Assembly: GCA_013415565.1 (NCBI GenBank)
Contig: JAAEET010000015.1
Coordinates: 1 to 36,874 of the forward strand
Reading direction: 5' to 3'
Source of the DNA: Methanomicrobiales archaeon
GTDB lineage: Archaea > Halobacteriota > Methanomicrobia > Methanomicrobiales > Methanospirillaceae
Length of the DNA: 36,874 bases
In this document: positions 1-6,682 of the stretch, piece after piece
Layout: each line of letters begins with the position of its first letter
Position numbering within the stretch: the stretch's first letter is position 1
The notes under the pieces: generated by a model
The model's input: only the letters and a program-made list of their open reading frames with translations
The model's database searches: none
Told to the model about the DNA's origin: nothing
Translations under genes and position numbers: made by a program

Positions 1-42
1 GAGAAGGTCGAGGTGGGCTGCGGGAATACGGGAAGACGTCAT
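1..42 (-). CDS. Partial CDS, N-terminus only (possibly PPOX/FMN-binding family)
   Basis: An ATG on the minus strand at 42-40 is preceded by a GGAG ribosome binding site 8 nt upstream (plus-strand positions 51-54) and opens a frame that runs off the window, reading MTSSRIPAAHLDLL. The pattern Ile-Pro-x-x-His-x-Asp-Leu-Leu right after the start is typical of small pyridoxamine 5'-phosphate oxidase-like flavin or F420 proteins, but 14 residues are too few for a firm assignment. The start and strand are visible; the family is a guess. Confidence 0.4.
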   Translation of the reverse strand, partial: MTSSRIPAAHLDLL

Positions 43-205
43 ACTGCATGCTCCGGGATAGTGGTACCATGATCTCTTCAGGCGATACTATGAACGTTGC
101 CTTCATCGCTCACCGGTTTCTCTGGTCCTGGAAAAGCCCGTGATGAGGGATTCGTGGACAGGGCAGAGCCGGGAAAAAAGAATTCCGGGATTTCACGAAG
201 GTCTG

Positions 206-709
206 CTACCCTTTTGCCAGCAGGGGCGGCAACCCCCTGGCCCACGCCGCGATGGCTTCCCAGTTGCGGAAATCGCCGGTCGGTGATTTGACCATGCCGA
301 TCATCTTTCGCTCGATGAACCCGAGCTTTTCAGGGTCCAGGTTCCCGGCAAACAGGGCTGAAGCCACCGGCTGGAGCGGAGAGATGGCATCTGAGAGCGC
401 TTTTTTGGCGGTACCAATCTCCTCCTCATCTTTCGATGCGGGTGAGAGCCCGACCACGAAGGCGGCGACCGGCATGGCGGCAAGCTTCTCCCTGTGCCGT
501 CCGACAAACTTTTTCACGTCAGCCATCACCTTGCCCATGTAGATCGGCCCGCCGATCACCACTGCATCGTATCCGGCCGGTGACTGGACATTTTTCAGTT
601 CCTTTACCTCGACTCCGAGCCCTGCTGCGGTCAGCTCCTTACCGATCGCCCCGGCTATTTCCGTGGTTGACCCGTGCTTTGTCGCGTATGCGACGAGGAT
701 TCGTGCCAT
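206..709 (-). CDS. Flavodoxin-domain protein (HemG/flavodoxin-like)
   Basis: A 167-residue protein with a flavodoxin fold. The N-terminus ILVAYATKHGSTTEIA is the FMN phosphate-binding loop (T/S-x-T/H-G-x-T type), and the segment YDAVVIGGPIYMGK at about residues 48-61 is the second flavin-contacting loop. The arrangement with a basic, Trp-containing C-terminus (NWEAIAAWA) resembles the flavodoxin-domain proteins annotated as protoporphyrinogen oxidase-like (HemG/PgdH) that are common in methanogens, where they probably carry electrons rather than make haem. It lies 75 nt after the small membrane-protein gene on the same strand. There is no clear Shine-Dalgarno sequence before the ATG. The substrate or partner is unknown. 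Confidence 0.85.
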   Translation of the reverse strand: MARILVAYATKHGSTTEIAGAIGKELTAAGLGVEVKELKNVQSPAGYDAVVIGGPIYMGKVMADVKKFVGRHREKLAAMPVAAFVVGLSPASKDEEEIGTAKKALSDAISPLQPVASALFAGNLDPEKLGFIERKMIGMVKSPTGDFRNWEAIAAWARGLPPLLAKG

Positions 710-784
710 GATGATCGGAAGAGTGTGGGTGGGGGAGGGGATGAAGATAGCGGCGGCGGGTTATTCGCTCCGCCGGTGTGAATC

Positions 785-1024
785 TTACTTCGATGCGAGT
801 CTGGAATAGATGTCGGCCACGGCGAGAAGGATCCCCACTCCAAGCAGCGTGTATCCGATGCGGCGATCCTCGCCAAAGACGATCCCTGCGATGATGAAGG
901 CAAACGAAAGAGCAGCAAGTTTTGATAATCCTTTTGGTTTTCCCCGGTTTGTAAAATAGAGAAGCAGAGCAATGATCGCGAAGACCAGGACGGAAATGAT
1001 GATGTATGCCTGGTAGGTATCCAT
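785..1024 (-). CDS. Small three-helix membrane protein, unknown function
   Basis: A 79-residue protein that begins MDTYQAYIIISVLVFAII. Hydrophobic segments at about residues 7-23, 33-49 and 57-72 suggest three membrane helices, with a short basic loop (NRGKPKG) after the first. A longer frame reaches to 1126, but I chose the ATG at 1024 because a TATA-like palindrome (1043-1056) sits about 25 nt upstream, GGAG precedes it, and the longer N-terminus would overlie the promoter. No family recognised. It may be cotranscribed with the flavodoxin gene downstream (75-nt gap). Confidence 0.65.
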   Translation of the reverse strand: MDTYQAYIIISVLVFAIIALLLYFTNRGKPKGLSKLAALSFAFIIAGIVFGEDRRIGYTLLGVGILLAVADIYSRLASK

Positions 1025-1042
1025 AGAACCCAGCTCCGTGCA

Positions 1043-1056
1043 GACATATTTATGTC
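1043..1056 (-). promoter_or_regulatory. TATA-box candidate for the 79-residue membrane protein
   Basis: The palindrome GACATATTTATGTC contains an A/T core centred about 25 nt upstream of the ATG at 1024, the usual archaeal distance from TATA box to transcription start. It would give a leaderless or near-leaderless message. Confidence 0.45.
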
Positions 1057-1163
1057 CTCCGGTGATCCCGGACTTCCGGAGCTGGGCAGTTCGCACTGAT
1101 TGGTTGGGCACCAGCACCATATCCACCGGTTTCCGATAACCGGACGGTTCATGTCAATCAAAC

Positions 1164-1170
1164 CTTATAT
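1164..1170 (+). promoter_or_regulatory. TATA-box candidate for the 82-residue protein
   Basis: CTTATAT is centred about 25 nt before the ATG at 1192, and no purine-rich ribosome binding site lies between. The spacing implies a leaderless transcript. Confidence 0.45.
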
Positions 1171-1191
1171 CGTGGGAAAAATAATGGAACA

Positions 1192-1440
1192 ATGATTGTT
1201 GTGTATCCGGAATGGGAGCACCTTGCCGATATCATTGATGAGAACGATATTTCCCGGTTTCTCGACGGCTTTTTCCGGAGCGCCCGGACCGAAGAAGAGT
1301 TCGGGAGGTGGTACTTGCAGGAACTTCGAATGAAATATCCGGAATATTCGAATCACATCAATGGTCTGATTATCATGCCCGGAATCGGAGCATATGTCAC
1401 GCACTGGTTCCTGGAACAAGGTGGAGCACTATGTCGTTAA
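1192..1440 (+). CDS. Small hypothetical protein (82 aa)
   Basis: An 82-residue acidic protein with no signal peptide or membrane segment. It has a helix-rich N-terminus (WEHLADIIDENDISRFLDGFF) and a C-terminus ending THWFLEQGGALCR. The C-terminal pattern Tyr-x-x-His-Trp-hydrophobic-hydrophobic-Glu-x-Gly resembles that of the small protein at 1587-1805, so the two may be distant paralogues. The start is supported by a TATA box 25 nt upstream and by the lack of alternatives. It lies just outside the degraded tRNA copy that may mark the end of an island. Function unknown. Confidence 0.6.
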   Translation: MIVVYPEWEHLADIIDENDISRFLDGFFRSARTEEEFGRWYLQELRMKYPEYSNHINGLIIMPGIGAYVTHWFLEQGGALCR

Positions 1441-1465
1441 ACGGAGATTTTTTCAATACCGGCAA

Positions 1466-1524
1466 TGCAAGTGATGGGAGACTGAACCCGGGAACTCCTG
1501 CGGGACCTGGCCCCGAAACCTGCG
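1466..1524 (-). pseudogene. Degraded 3' part of a tRNA-Leu (tRNA relic)
   Basis: Read on the minus strand this stretch aligns with the 3' two thirds of the intact tRNA-Leu at 4542-4626, from the anticodon arm through the variable arm and T arm to the acceptor 3' end. The best block is the variable-arm/T-arm core with GAACTCCTGCG and TGAACCC shared exactly (plus-strand reading). The T stem and acceptor no longer pair well, the anticodon loop reads TTCGGGG instead of TTCAGGG, and no 5' half is present, so it cannot be a working tRNA. It is in the same orientation as the intact gene and is the kind of 3' fragment left by integration of a mobile element at a tRNA. Confidence 0.6.
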
Positions 1525-1586
1525 TAATGTAATGGCGCACTGGAAAATTCCGTTAACCTTTTTCATTTCTTTTCTAAGAATCAATT

Positions 1587-1805
1587 ATGCAGTCGATAGA
1601 TGGGTATATCGATTATACACGCCGGGAATATTGTCATGATGTGAAATGCCCGATACAGTCGCTTTTGAACAAAGAAGTGGAGAAATCTCCGAAATACGAA
1701 GAGATTCGGGCGATTTGTGCATCCAATTGTATCCATAGTACTTATGAATTTCACCACTGGCTGATAGAGACGGGATACCTGGTCGTCAGACCGGAGCGAA
1801 AATAA
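1587..1805 (+). CDS. Small hypothetical protein, methanogen family (72 aa)
   Basis: A 72-residue soluble protein with four cysteines, in YCHDVKCPIQ near the N-terminus and ICASNCIHS in the middle, that is two Cys-x(3-4)-Cys pairs which could bind a metal ion. It ends HHWLIETGYLVVRPERK. The mix of paired cysteines and a C-terminal His-His-Trp segment matches a short family I associate with methanogens but that has no assigned role. No Shine-Dalgarno sequence is visible before the ATG, consistent with a leaderless message. It would be the first gene inside the putative island that begins at the tRNA relic. Confidence 0.65.
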   Translation: MQSIDGYIDYTRREYCHDVKCPIQSLLNKEVEKSPKYEEIRAICASNCIHSTYEFHHWLIETGYLVVRPERK

Positions 1806-1812
1806 TCCCAGC

Positions 1813-1820
1813 TTTTTATA
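1813..1820 (+). promoter_or_regulatory. TATA-box candidate for the LsrF-like aldolase
   Basis: TTTTTATA lies about 38 nt before the ATG at 1856, which predicts a transcription start near 1843 and a leader of roughly a dozen nucleotides. It overlaps the end of the preceding small gene's downstream spacer. Confidence 0.45.
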
Positions 1821-1855
1821 CATTTGTGCAGCATTATTTCTCGTGAAGTGTCCCC

Positions 1856-2680
1856 ATGGCGAATGCATATCTTGATATCGGAATTCAAAGCCGGATGAAC
1901 CGAATCATCAATCCGATAGATAACCGGGTCGTTATGCTTGCGGTTGATCATCCCTATTTCCAGGGGCCGACAACGGGCCTGCGGAACATGAGTGCCACGA
2001 TCAAAACGCTCCTTCCCTATTGCGATTGCCTGATGACGACACGCGGGGCAGTGCGGGCCAATATTGCGGTCGAAGACCTCGGATCAAAACCCATCATGTT
2101 ACGGGTTACCGGGGGAAACAGCGTTTTATTCGAAGAGTTGAGTGACGAAAAGCTCACGGTTACCATAAAAGAAGCCATCCGGATGGATGCGGCCGGGGTA
2201 GCGGTCAGTGTCTATATCGGCTCTGCCAACCAGCACCAGACGATTCTCAATCTCACCGACATGATCAACCAGGCCGACGAATACGGCATTCCCGTTCTTG
2301 CGGTAACCGCCGTGGGGAAAAACATGGCCCGGGATCTGCGCTATCTGGCTCTTGCATCCCGTATCTGCCAGGATGCCGGGGCCCGGATTATCAAGACCTA
2401 TTATTGCGATGAATTTTCCAGGCTGGTTGACGCTGTCGCCCCGACTCCGGTCGTGGTTGCAGGTGGCAAGTATTCACGTCCTCCTGATGCCATCCAGATG
2501 GCGTACAACGCTGTCCAGGCAGGTGCAGCGGGAGTTGATTTCGGACGAAATATCTTCCAGGACGATAATCCCGTCGGCATGATCAAAGCAATTGGTGCAA
2601 TTGTCCATGGAAATCATGAGGTAAAGGAAGCCCTGGATATATACACTGCATGTTTACCCGGGGCACGTAAGCTCGACTGA
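1856..2680 (+). CDS. LsrF-type class I aldolase/thiolase (DhnA family)
   Basis: A 274-residue TIM-barrel Schiff-base enzyme. Hallmarks are the N-terminal block DHPYFQGPTTGL (bacterial LsrF has DHGYFQGPTTGLE), the catalytic lysine K180 in ARIIKTYYCDEF, the phosphate-binding loop PVVVAGGK, and the late block GAAGVDFGRNIFQ. LsrF in enteric bacteria acts on phosphorylated autoinducer-2 (3-hydroxy-5-phosphonooxypentane-2,4-dione) with CoA. The related archaeal ADTH synthase of aromatic amino acid synthesis lacks the YFQGPTTG block, so LsrF-type is the better match. No lsrK, lsrG or transporter is present, so the substrate may be a different ketose or dione phosphate. A dehydrogenase gene follows after 38 nt and is probably cotranscribed. 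The region is A/T-richer than the rest and may be acquired. Confidence 0.8.
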   Translation: MANAYLDIGIQSRMNRIINPIDNRVVMLAVDHPYFQGPTTGLRNMSATIKTLLPYCDCLMTTRGAVRANIAVEDLGSKPIMLRVTGGNSVLFEELSDEKLTVTIKEAIRMDAAGVAVSVYIGSANQHQTILNLTDMINQADEYGIPVLAVTAVGKNMARDLRYLALASRICQDAGARIIKTYYCDEFSRLVDAVAPTPVVVAGGKYSRPPDAIQMAYNAVQAGAAGVDFGRNIFQDDNPVGMIKAIGAIVHGNHEVKEALDIYTACLPGARKLD

Positions 2681-2718
2681 ATTCCAAATTTTTATCCAGG
2701 TATCTCCAGGTGGATGCA

Positions 2719-3771
2719 ATGAAAGCGGCGGTCTATTATTCGAACCGTGACATTCGCATTGAAGATGTCGATGATCTCTCCGTTGAACCCGGTGAAATCA
2801 AGGTCAGAATCATGGCGTGCGGGGTGTGCGGGTCGGATGTCATGGAATGGTATCGCATCAAGCGTGCCGGAAGACCGGGGGGTATCGGTGCATTTGGACA
2901 CGAATGCACGGGAATCATTGCGGAAGTCGGATCCGACGTAGACCCGAAATGGAGCGTGGGGGATCGGGTCGTGATGACCCATCATGTACCCTGTAACACC
3001 TGCAATGCGTGTATCCGCGGGCATACGACCGCATGCGACACCCTGCACACGACAAAATTCAAACATGCGTACGGGGCATTTGCAGAATATGTCGTGCTGC
3101 CCGAGATCAACGTGGACCGGGGATGTTTGCGCCTTCCCGACCCGGTTTCTTTCGATGCAGGAACCTTTGTCGAACCTCTCGGATGTGTTGTGCGTGGGCA
3201 GCACATGGCTCCGACATCGGATGGCCGGTCGGTCCTGATCCTTGGCGCCGGGATTACCGGACTGCTGCACACCCAGATGGCCCGGCTGAACGGTGCGGGA
3301 TTTATCGCCGTCTCCAATCCGAGTCCTGAACGGCTGGAGATCGCCCGAAAATTCGGTGCCGATGCAACCATTTCCGCCAGGGAAGATGTTCCCGCAAAAT
3401 TTAAAGAATTAAACGGCGGGGTGGGTGCGGATACCGTTATTATGGCCGCACCGGTTCCCATATGTGTGAAACAGTCACTTGACGCGGTCGGACCCGGGGG
3501 TACGATCCTGTTTTTCGCCCCCACGAATCCTGAAATCCAGTCCGAAATCAATCTCTGGAACCTGTGGCAGAACGAGATCACGATTACCCATTCTTATGCT
3601 GCCGATTTCCACAACCTTTCAACTGCCCTGAAATTGATCCAGTATAAAAGAGTGAATGTGACCGATATGATAACCCACGTTTTTCCCTTACAAAAAACGG
3701 CTGAAGGTTTTCTCCTGACCGAAAGGCACCGGGATGGCAGTTTAAAGGTTATCATCCATCCCCAGGAATGA
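2719..3771 (+). CDS. Zinc-dependent MDR alcohol/polyol dehydrogenase
   Basis: A 350-residue medium-chain dehydrogenase. Visible are the catalytic zinc ligands C37 (GVCGSD), H61-E62 (GHECTG) and E152 (VEPLG), the four structural zinc cysteines C92, C95, C98 and C106, and a Rossmann nucleotide-binding loop LILGAGITG at about 173-181. The closest subfamily is sorbitol/threonine dehydrogenase-like. The specific alcohol cannot be told. The start is the ATG at 2719, preceded by GGTGG. An in-frame GTG at 2710 is less likely because it overlaps that site. It follows the LsrF-like aldolase by 38 nt, which suggests the two act on successive intermediates of one small pathway. A decayed second copy lies at 4323-4423. 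Confidence 0.85.
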   Translation: MKAAVYYSNRDIRIEDVDDLSVEPGEIKVRIMACGVCGSDVMEWYRIKRAGRPGGIGAFGHECTGIIAEVGSDVDPKWSVGDRVVMTHHVPCNTCNACIRGHTTACDTLHTTKFKHAYGAFAEYVVLPEINVDRGCLRLPDPVSFDAGTFVEPLGCVVRGQHMAPTSDGRSVLILGAGITGLLHTQMARLNGAGFIAVSNPSPERLEIARKFGADATISAREDVPAKFKELNGGVGADTVIMAAPVPICVKQSLDAVGPGGTILFFAPTNPEIQSEINLWNLWQNEITITHSYAADFHNLSTALKLIQYKRVNVTDMITHVFPLQKTAEGFLLTERHRDGSLKVIIHPQE

Positions 3772-3833
3772 CATGAGCGAGAAGACCGGGTTCCGACAGG
3801 TTCTTTTATCGATTTCATGAACTCAGGAAAGAA

Positions 3834-4289
3834 GTGAGGGTATTTCAGGTGAATCAGGTAGTTGCCCTTTTCAGCATTGTTACCGGGATACTGGTCCTTA
3901 CTGTTGGGTTTGGATTTCACTGGATCGGCCAGCTTATTTCCCTGACCAACAGGGAACTCGCAATCCGAATCGGGATCTGGGAGAAAGATCTGCGCCCGGA
4001 ATACGAGGTGTACGAAAATGCGATCATGGTGGCCGATGTCGCCATTGGATGGATATACGGAATAGCCGGTATTGGCTTAATCCTTGGAACAACCTGGGGT
4101 TTCAGGCTGGCATGGATCCCTGGGGTCGTGATGGTGTATCATAGTCTCGGTTTCTGGTTCTGGACCCGTAACCAGATGAAAGCGGGGGACCAGACCACGA
4201 CAACCAGGCAACCGATACGATCCGTCTGGTTTGCGGCGAACTTCACCACCGGAATATTTGCCATTATACTGGCATGGAGTATGGGTTGA
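3834..4289 (+). CDS. Small membrane protein with about four helices
   Basis: A 151-residue protein with hydrophobic segments at about residues 8-32, 66-86, 89-107 and 133-149, separated by polar stretches (for example REL..IGIWEKDLRPEYE and RNQMKAGDQTTTTRQ). The start is a GTG at 3834 preceded by AGGAAAG; a second GTG at 3849 is possible. No family recognised. It lies 62 nt after the dehydrogenase and may belong to the same unit, but nothing in its sequence says transporter or enzyme. Confidence 0.6.
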   Translation: MRVFQVNQVVALFSIVTGILVLTVGFGFHWIGQLISLTNRELAIRIGIWEKDLRPEYEVYENAIMVADVAIGWIYGIAGIGLILGTTWGFRLAWIPGVVMVYHSLGFWFWTRNQMKAGDQTTTTRQPIRSVWFAANFTTGIFAIILAWSMG

Positions 4290-4322
4290 ATAAAGCGGAA
4301 TTTTTTCGGCAGTTATGGGATA

Positions 4323-4423
4323 GGCTTGGTGCGTGATGTATCGCTGTCTCCAATCCGAGTCCTTCCTGACTTCCCGGGCCGGATGGCAGGTTAAAAGTTA
4401 TCATCCATCCACAGGAATGACAT
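4323..4423 (+). pseudogene. Relic of a second MDR dehydrogenase gene with internal deletion
   Basis: Two short blocks repeat the dehydrogenase gene at 2719-3771. Positions 4323-4363 match 3284-3327 and would still read IAVSNPSP, but the glycine codon GGA before it has become TGA. Positions 4379-4423 match 3729-3774, including the last codons (LKVIIHPQE) and the stop codon. About 400 nt that separate the blocks in the intact gene are missing. This is the residue of a tandem duplicate, or of an older copy replaced by the present one, and cannot code for protein. Between 4424 and 4541 I see no gene. Confidence 0.8.
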
Positions 4424-4541
4424 TTCTGCTTATTTCTCGAATGCGATAAACAGGACGCTGCAGCAGGTCTTTTAATAAAATATTCTTCGGGAAATTTATT
4501 CGAGAATAGAATATAGGCACATGAGACGAGAATTGCCTTTA

Positions 4542-4626
4542 TGCGAGGGATGGGATTTGAACCCAAGAACTCCTGCGAGACTGGACCCTGAATCCAGCGC
4601 CGTTGACCTGGCTTGGCTACCCTCGC
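4542..4626 (-). tRNA. tRNA-Leu (anticodon CAG)
   Basis: An 85-nt class II tRNA on the minus strand. The acceptor stem GCGAGGG/CCCTCGC pairs fully, the anticodon stem CTGGA/TCCAG encloses the loop TTCAGGG (anticodon CAG, codon CUG), a long variable arm with CTC/GAG stem follows, and the T loop is TTCAAAT. The discriminator base is A, as usual for leucine tRNAs; CCA is not encoded. One T-stem pair (U49-U65) is mismatched, unlike the C-G pair I would expect. The 3' end faces the accessory region 1525-4541, and a degraded copy of its 3' part lies at 1466-1524. Confidence 0.93.
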
Positions 4627-4701
4627 ACCTCTATCTCATAGGAAGTGCAGAGAAATAAAGATGTGTATTTTTTAACGGAGCAGGAATCCGTTCTGCCACG
4701 T

Positions 4702-6363
4702 TCATTCGTCTTTCCGGGTGTTCTTCCCTTCGCCGGAAAGTTCCCGCTCCCTGAGCACGTTCCGCTTGATCTTGCCCGAGATGGTTTTTGGCAAATCGTC
4801 GGTGAATTCGATGGCACGGGGATACTTGTAGGGGGCGGTATGTTTCTTGACGAACTTCTGGATGTCTTTGGCCAGCTGCTCCGACGGCTGGTAGCCATCC
4901 TTCAGCACGATGAAGGCCTTGACGATCATGCCCCGGATGACATCCGGCGAGCCGACGACGGCCGCCTCCCTGATCGCGGGGTGCTCGAGGAGGGCGCTCT
5001 CCACCTCGAAGGGGCCGATGCGGTAACCGGAGGACTTGATCACGTCGTCGTCCCGGCCCACGAACCAGAAGTAGCCGTCCTCGTCCATGTATGCCTTGTC
5101 GCCGGTGTAGTAGTAGTCGCCGGCAAAAACCTCCTCGTTGGCCTCCTTGTCGTAGAGGTAGCCGTCGAAGAGGCCGACCGGCCGGTCCGGTTTCACTTTA
5201 ATGGCGATCCGGCCCACCTCACCCCGGGGAACCGGTTTTCCGTCTTCGTCCTGGAGATCGATCTGCCACCCGGGAGAGGGCCTGCCCATCGAGCCGGCCT
5301 TCGCCTCCATGCAGGGGAAGGTGCCGATGACCAGCACGAGCTCGGTCTGGCCGTAACCCTCGTAGATGGTCAGGCCGGTCCCCTCCTTCCAGACCCGGAT
5401 CACCTCGGGGTTGAGGGGTTCCCCGGCGCTGACGCAGTGGCGGAGCTCTTTCAAGTCGAACTTTTCGAGATCGGCGAGTATCAGCATCCGGTAGACCGTC
5501 GGCGGGGCGCAGAAGACGGTGACCTCGTACTGCTCGAGCACCGGCAGGAGCTCGGTCGGCTTGAACCGGCCCCGGATATCGTAGACCAGGGTGCATGCGC
5601 CGCAGATCCAGGGGCCGAAGAACTTGCCCCACGAGGACTTGGCCCAGCCGGTATCGGCGAGCGTGAAGTGGAGATCGTTTTCCTTCAGGTCGAGCCAGAA
5701 GGCGCCGGTGGTGATGTGCCCGAGCGGCAGGGCGTGGTTGTGGAGCACCATCTTTGGCTCCCCGGTGGTGCCGGAGGTGAAGTAGATGACCATCGGGTCG
5801 GTGCCCTTCGTCTTTTCCATGCCGGCGACCTTCACCAGGCTTCGGGAGACCGGGGCAGGATAGGTCGTCTCTTCGATGTAGCTCACCCAGCCGGGGAGCT
5901 TTGCATCGGTGACCAGGCGTCCGGACAGCGTTGGGCATTCGTTGCAGATCTCCTCCACCTTGGGGGCGTTCTCCGCGTCAGTCACGATCATTTTGATCTT
6001 GGCCGCGTTGATCCGGTAGCGGAGGTCCTTCGTGGTGAGCATGGTCGGGCAGGGACAGAAGACCGCCCCGAGCTTGATGCAGGCGACGGCAAAAATCCAC
6101 CATTCCGGGACGCGGGGAAGCATGATGATAACCCGGTCGCCCTTCTTGACCCCGTACTTCAGGAGCATGTTTGCCGCCGAGTTGGAGAGGTTCATCAACT
6201 GGCGGAAGGTGAAAGTCTTCTCATTCCCCTCCTGGTTGACCCAGATCAAGGCCAGCCGGTTCCTGTCGGCAAGGCCCAGCCGGTCGATCACGTCGAAGCC
6301 GAAATTGTAGTATTCAGGGACCTCGATCCGGAAATCCCGGTAGGTCTCCTCGTAGTTGTCCAT
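4702..6363 (-). CDS. AMP-forming acyl-CoA synthetase 1 (acetyl/medium-chain type)
   Basis: A 553-residue member of the adenylate-forming superfamily, activating a carboxylic acid with ATP and CoA through an acyl-AMP intermediate. It shows the P-loop-like motif YFTSGTTGEPKMV at about residues 185-200, the motif YEGYGQTE in the middle, YYTGDKAYMDEDGYFWFVGRDDD with the hinge region, and the C-terminal catalytic lysine in TISGKIKR. The best match is the ACSM/medium-chain group that in Methanosarcina prefers branched or short acyl chains. The ATG at 6363 gives an N-terminus of the same length as the paralogue next door (both reach DFRIEVP within about 15 residues); an upstream ATG at 6384 would add seven residues. 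Its substrate is unknown. Confidence 0.88.
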   Translation of the reverse strand: MDNYEETYRDFRIEVPEYYNFGFDVIDRLGLADRNRLALIWVNQEGNEKTFTFRQLMNLSNSAANMLLKYGVKKGDRVIIMLPRVPEWWIFAVACIKLGAVFCPCPTMLTTKDLRYRINAAKIKMIVTDAENAPKVEEICNECPTLSGRLVTDAKLPGWVSYIEETTYPAPVSRSLVKVAGMEKTKGTDPMVIYFTSGTTGEPKMVLHNHALPLGHITTGAFWLDLKENDLHFTLADTGWAKSSWGKFFGPWICGACTLVYDIRGRFKPTELLPVLEQYEVTVFCAPPTVYRMLILADLEKFDLKELRHCVSAGEPLNPEVIRVWKEGTGLTIYEGYGQTELVLVIGTFPCMEAKAGSMGRPSPGWQIDLQDEDGKPVPRGEVGRIAIKVKPDRPVGLFDGYLYDKEANEEVFAGDYYYTGDKAYMDEDGYFWFVGRDDDVIKSSGYRIGPFEVESALLEHPAIREAAVVGSPDVIRGMIVKAFIVLKDGYQPSEQLAKDIQKFVKKHTAPYKYPRAIEFTDDLPKTISGKIKRNVLRERELSGEGKNTRKDE

Positions 6364-6390
6364 GGTAGAGCCGGAGCACGGCATATGAAC

Positions 6391-6434
6391 GGATATATTT
6401 CCCCGGAAGCGTCTTTAAGGTGTCTTTTTATATC
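6391..6434 (-). promoter_or_regulatory. Two TATA-box candidates for acyl-CoA synthetase 1
   Basis: On the minus strand GATATAAAAAG (6424-6434) and AAATATATCC (6391-6400) are both good archaeal TATA boxes. The first predicts a start of transcription near 6403 with a 40-nt leader, the second near 6370 with a very short leader. Which is used cannot be told. The remainder of the gap between the two synthetase genes (6435-6682) has no gene that I can support. Confidence 0.4.
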
Positions 6435-6682
6435 ACGGCGAAAAAAGGTGGTCTCGCAAGGATAAATGAAGAAAGGACAACGGGAACGATGAAATCCGGC
6501 GGGAGTCCGGTACGACCGTGTCCTGGCAGTTCATGCATCATCACGGTCTTCTTTCGACGGTCTGCACACTGCGCGTTCCCCCGCGGCGGCACCCTGCGAT
6601 ACGATCCCCTGGAAATTAAGGTTCATTCTTCCCCGACCGGGAAAAAGATGAGAATAAGCGGTTTTCCTTCTCCGGTCCGGAC

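Noticed and set aside
97-291. 64-residue plus-strand frame at the left edge
   Set aside because: It overlaps the flavodoxin-like gene end and has no ribosome binding site, composition or similarity that suggests a real protein.
1856-3771. Complete autoinducer-2 uptake or quorum-sensing system
   Set aside because: Only an LsrF-type enzyme is present. Kinase, isomerase, regulator and transporter genes are absent, so a signalling role cannot be claimed.
4645-6465. 606-residue open frame on the plus strand opposite acyl-CoA synthetase 1
   Set aside because: It is the exact antisense of a gene with full motifs. Long antisense frames are expected here because high-GC codon use avoids stops on the opposite strand. 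The protein is rich in low-complexity V/G/D/H runs and has no recognisable domain.
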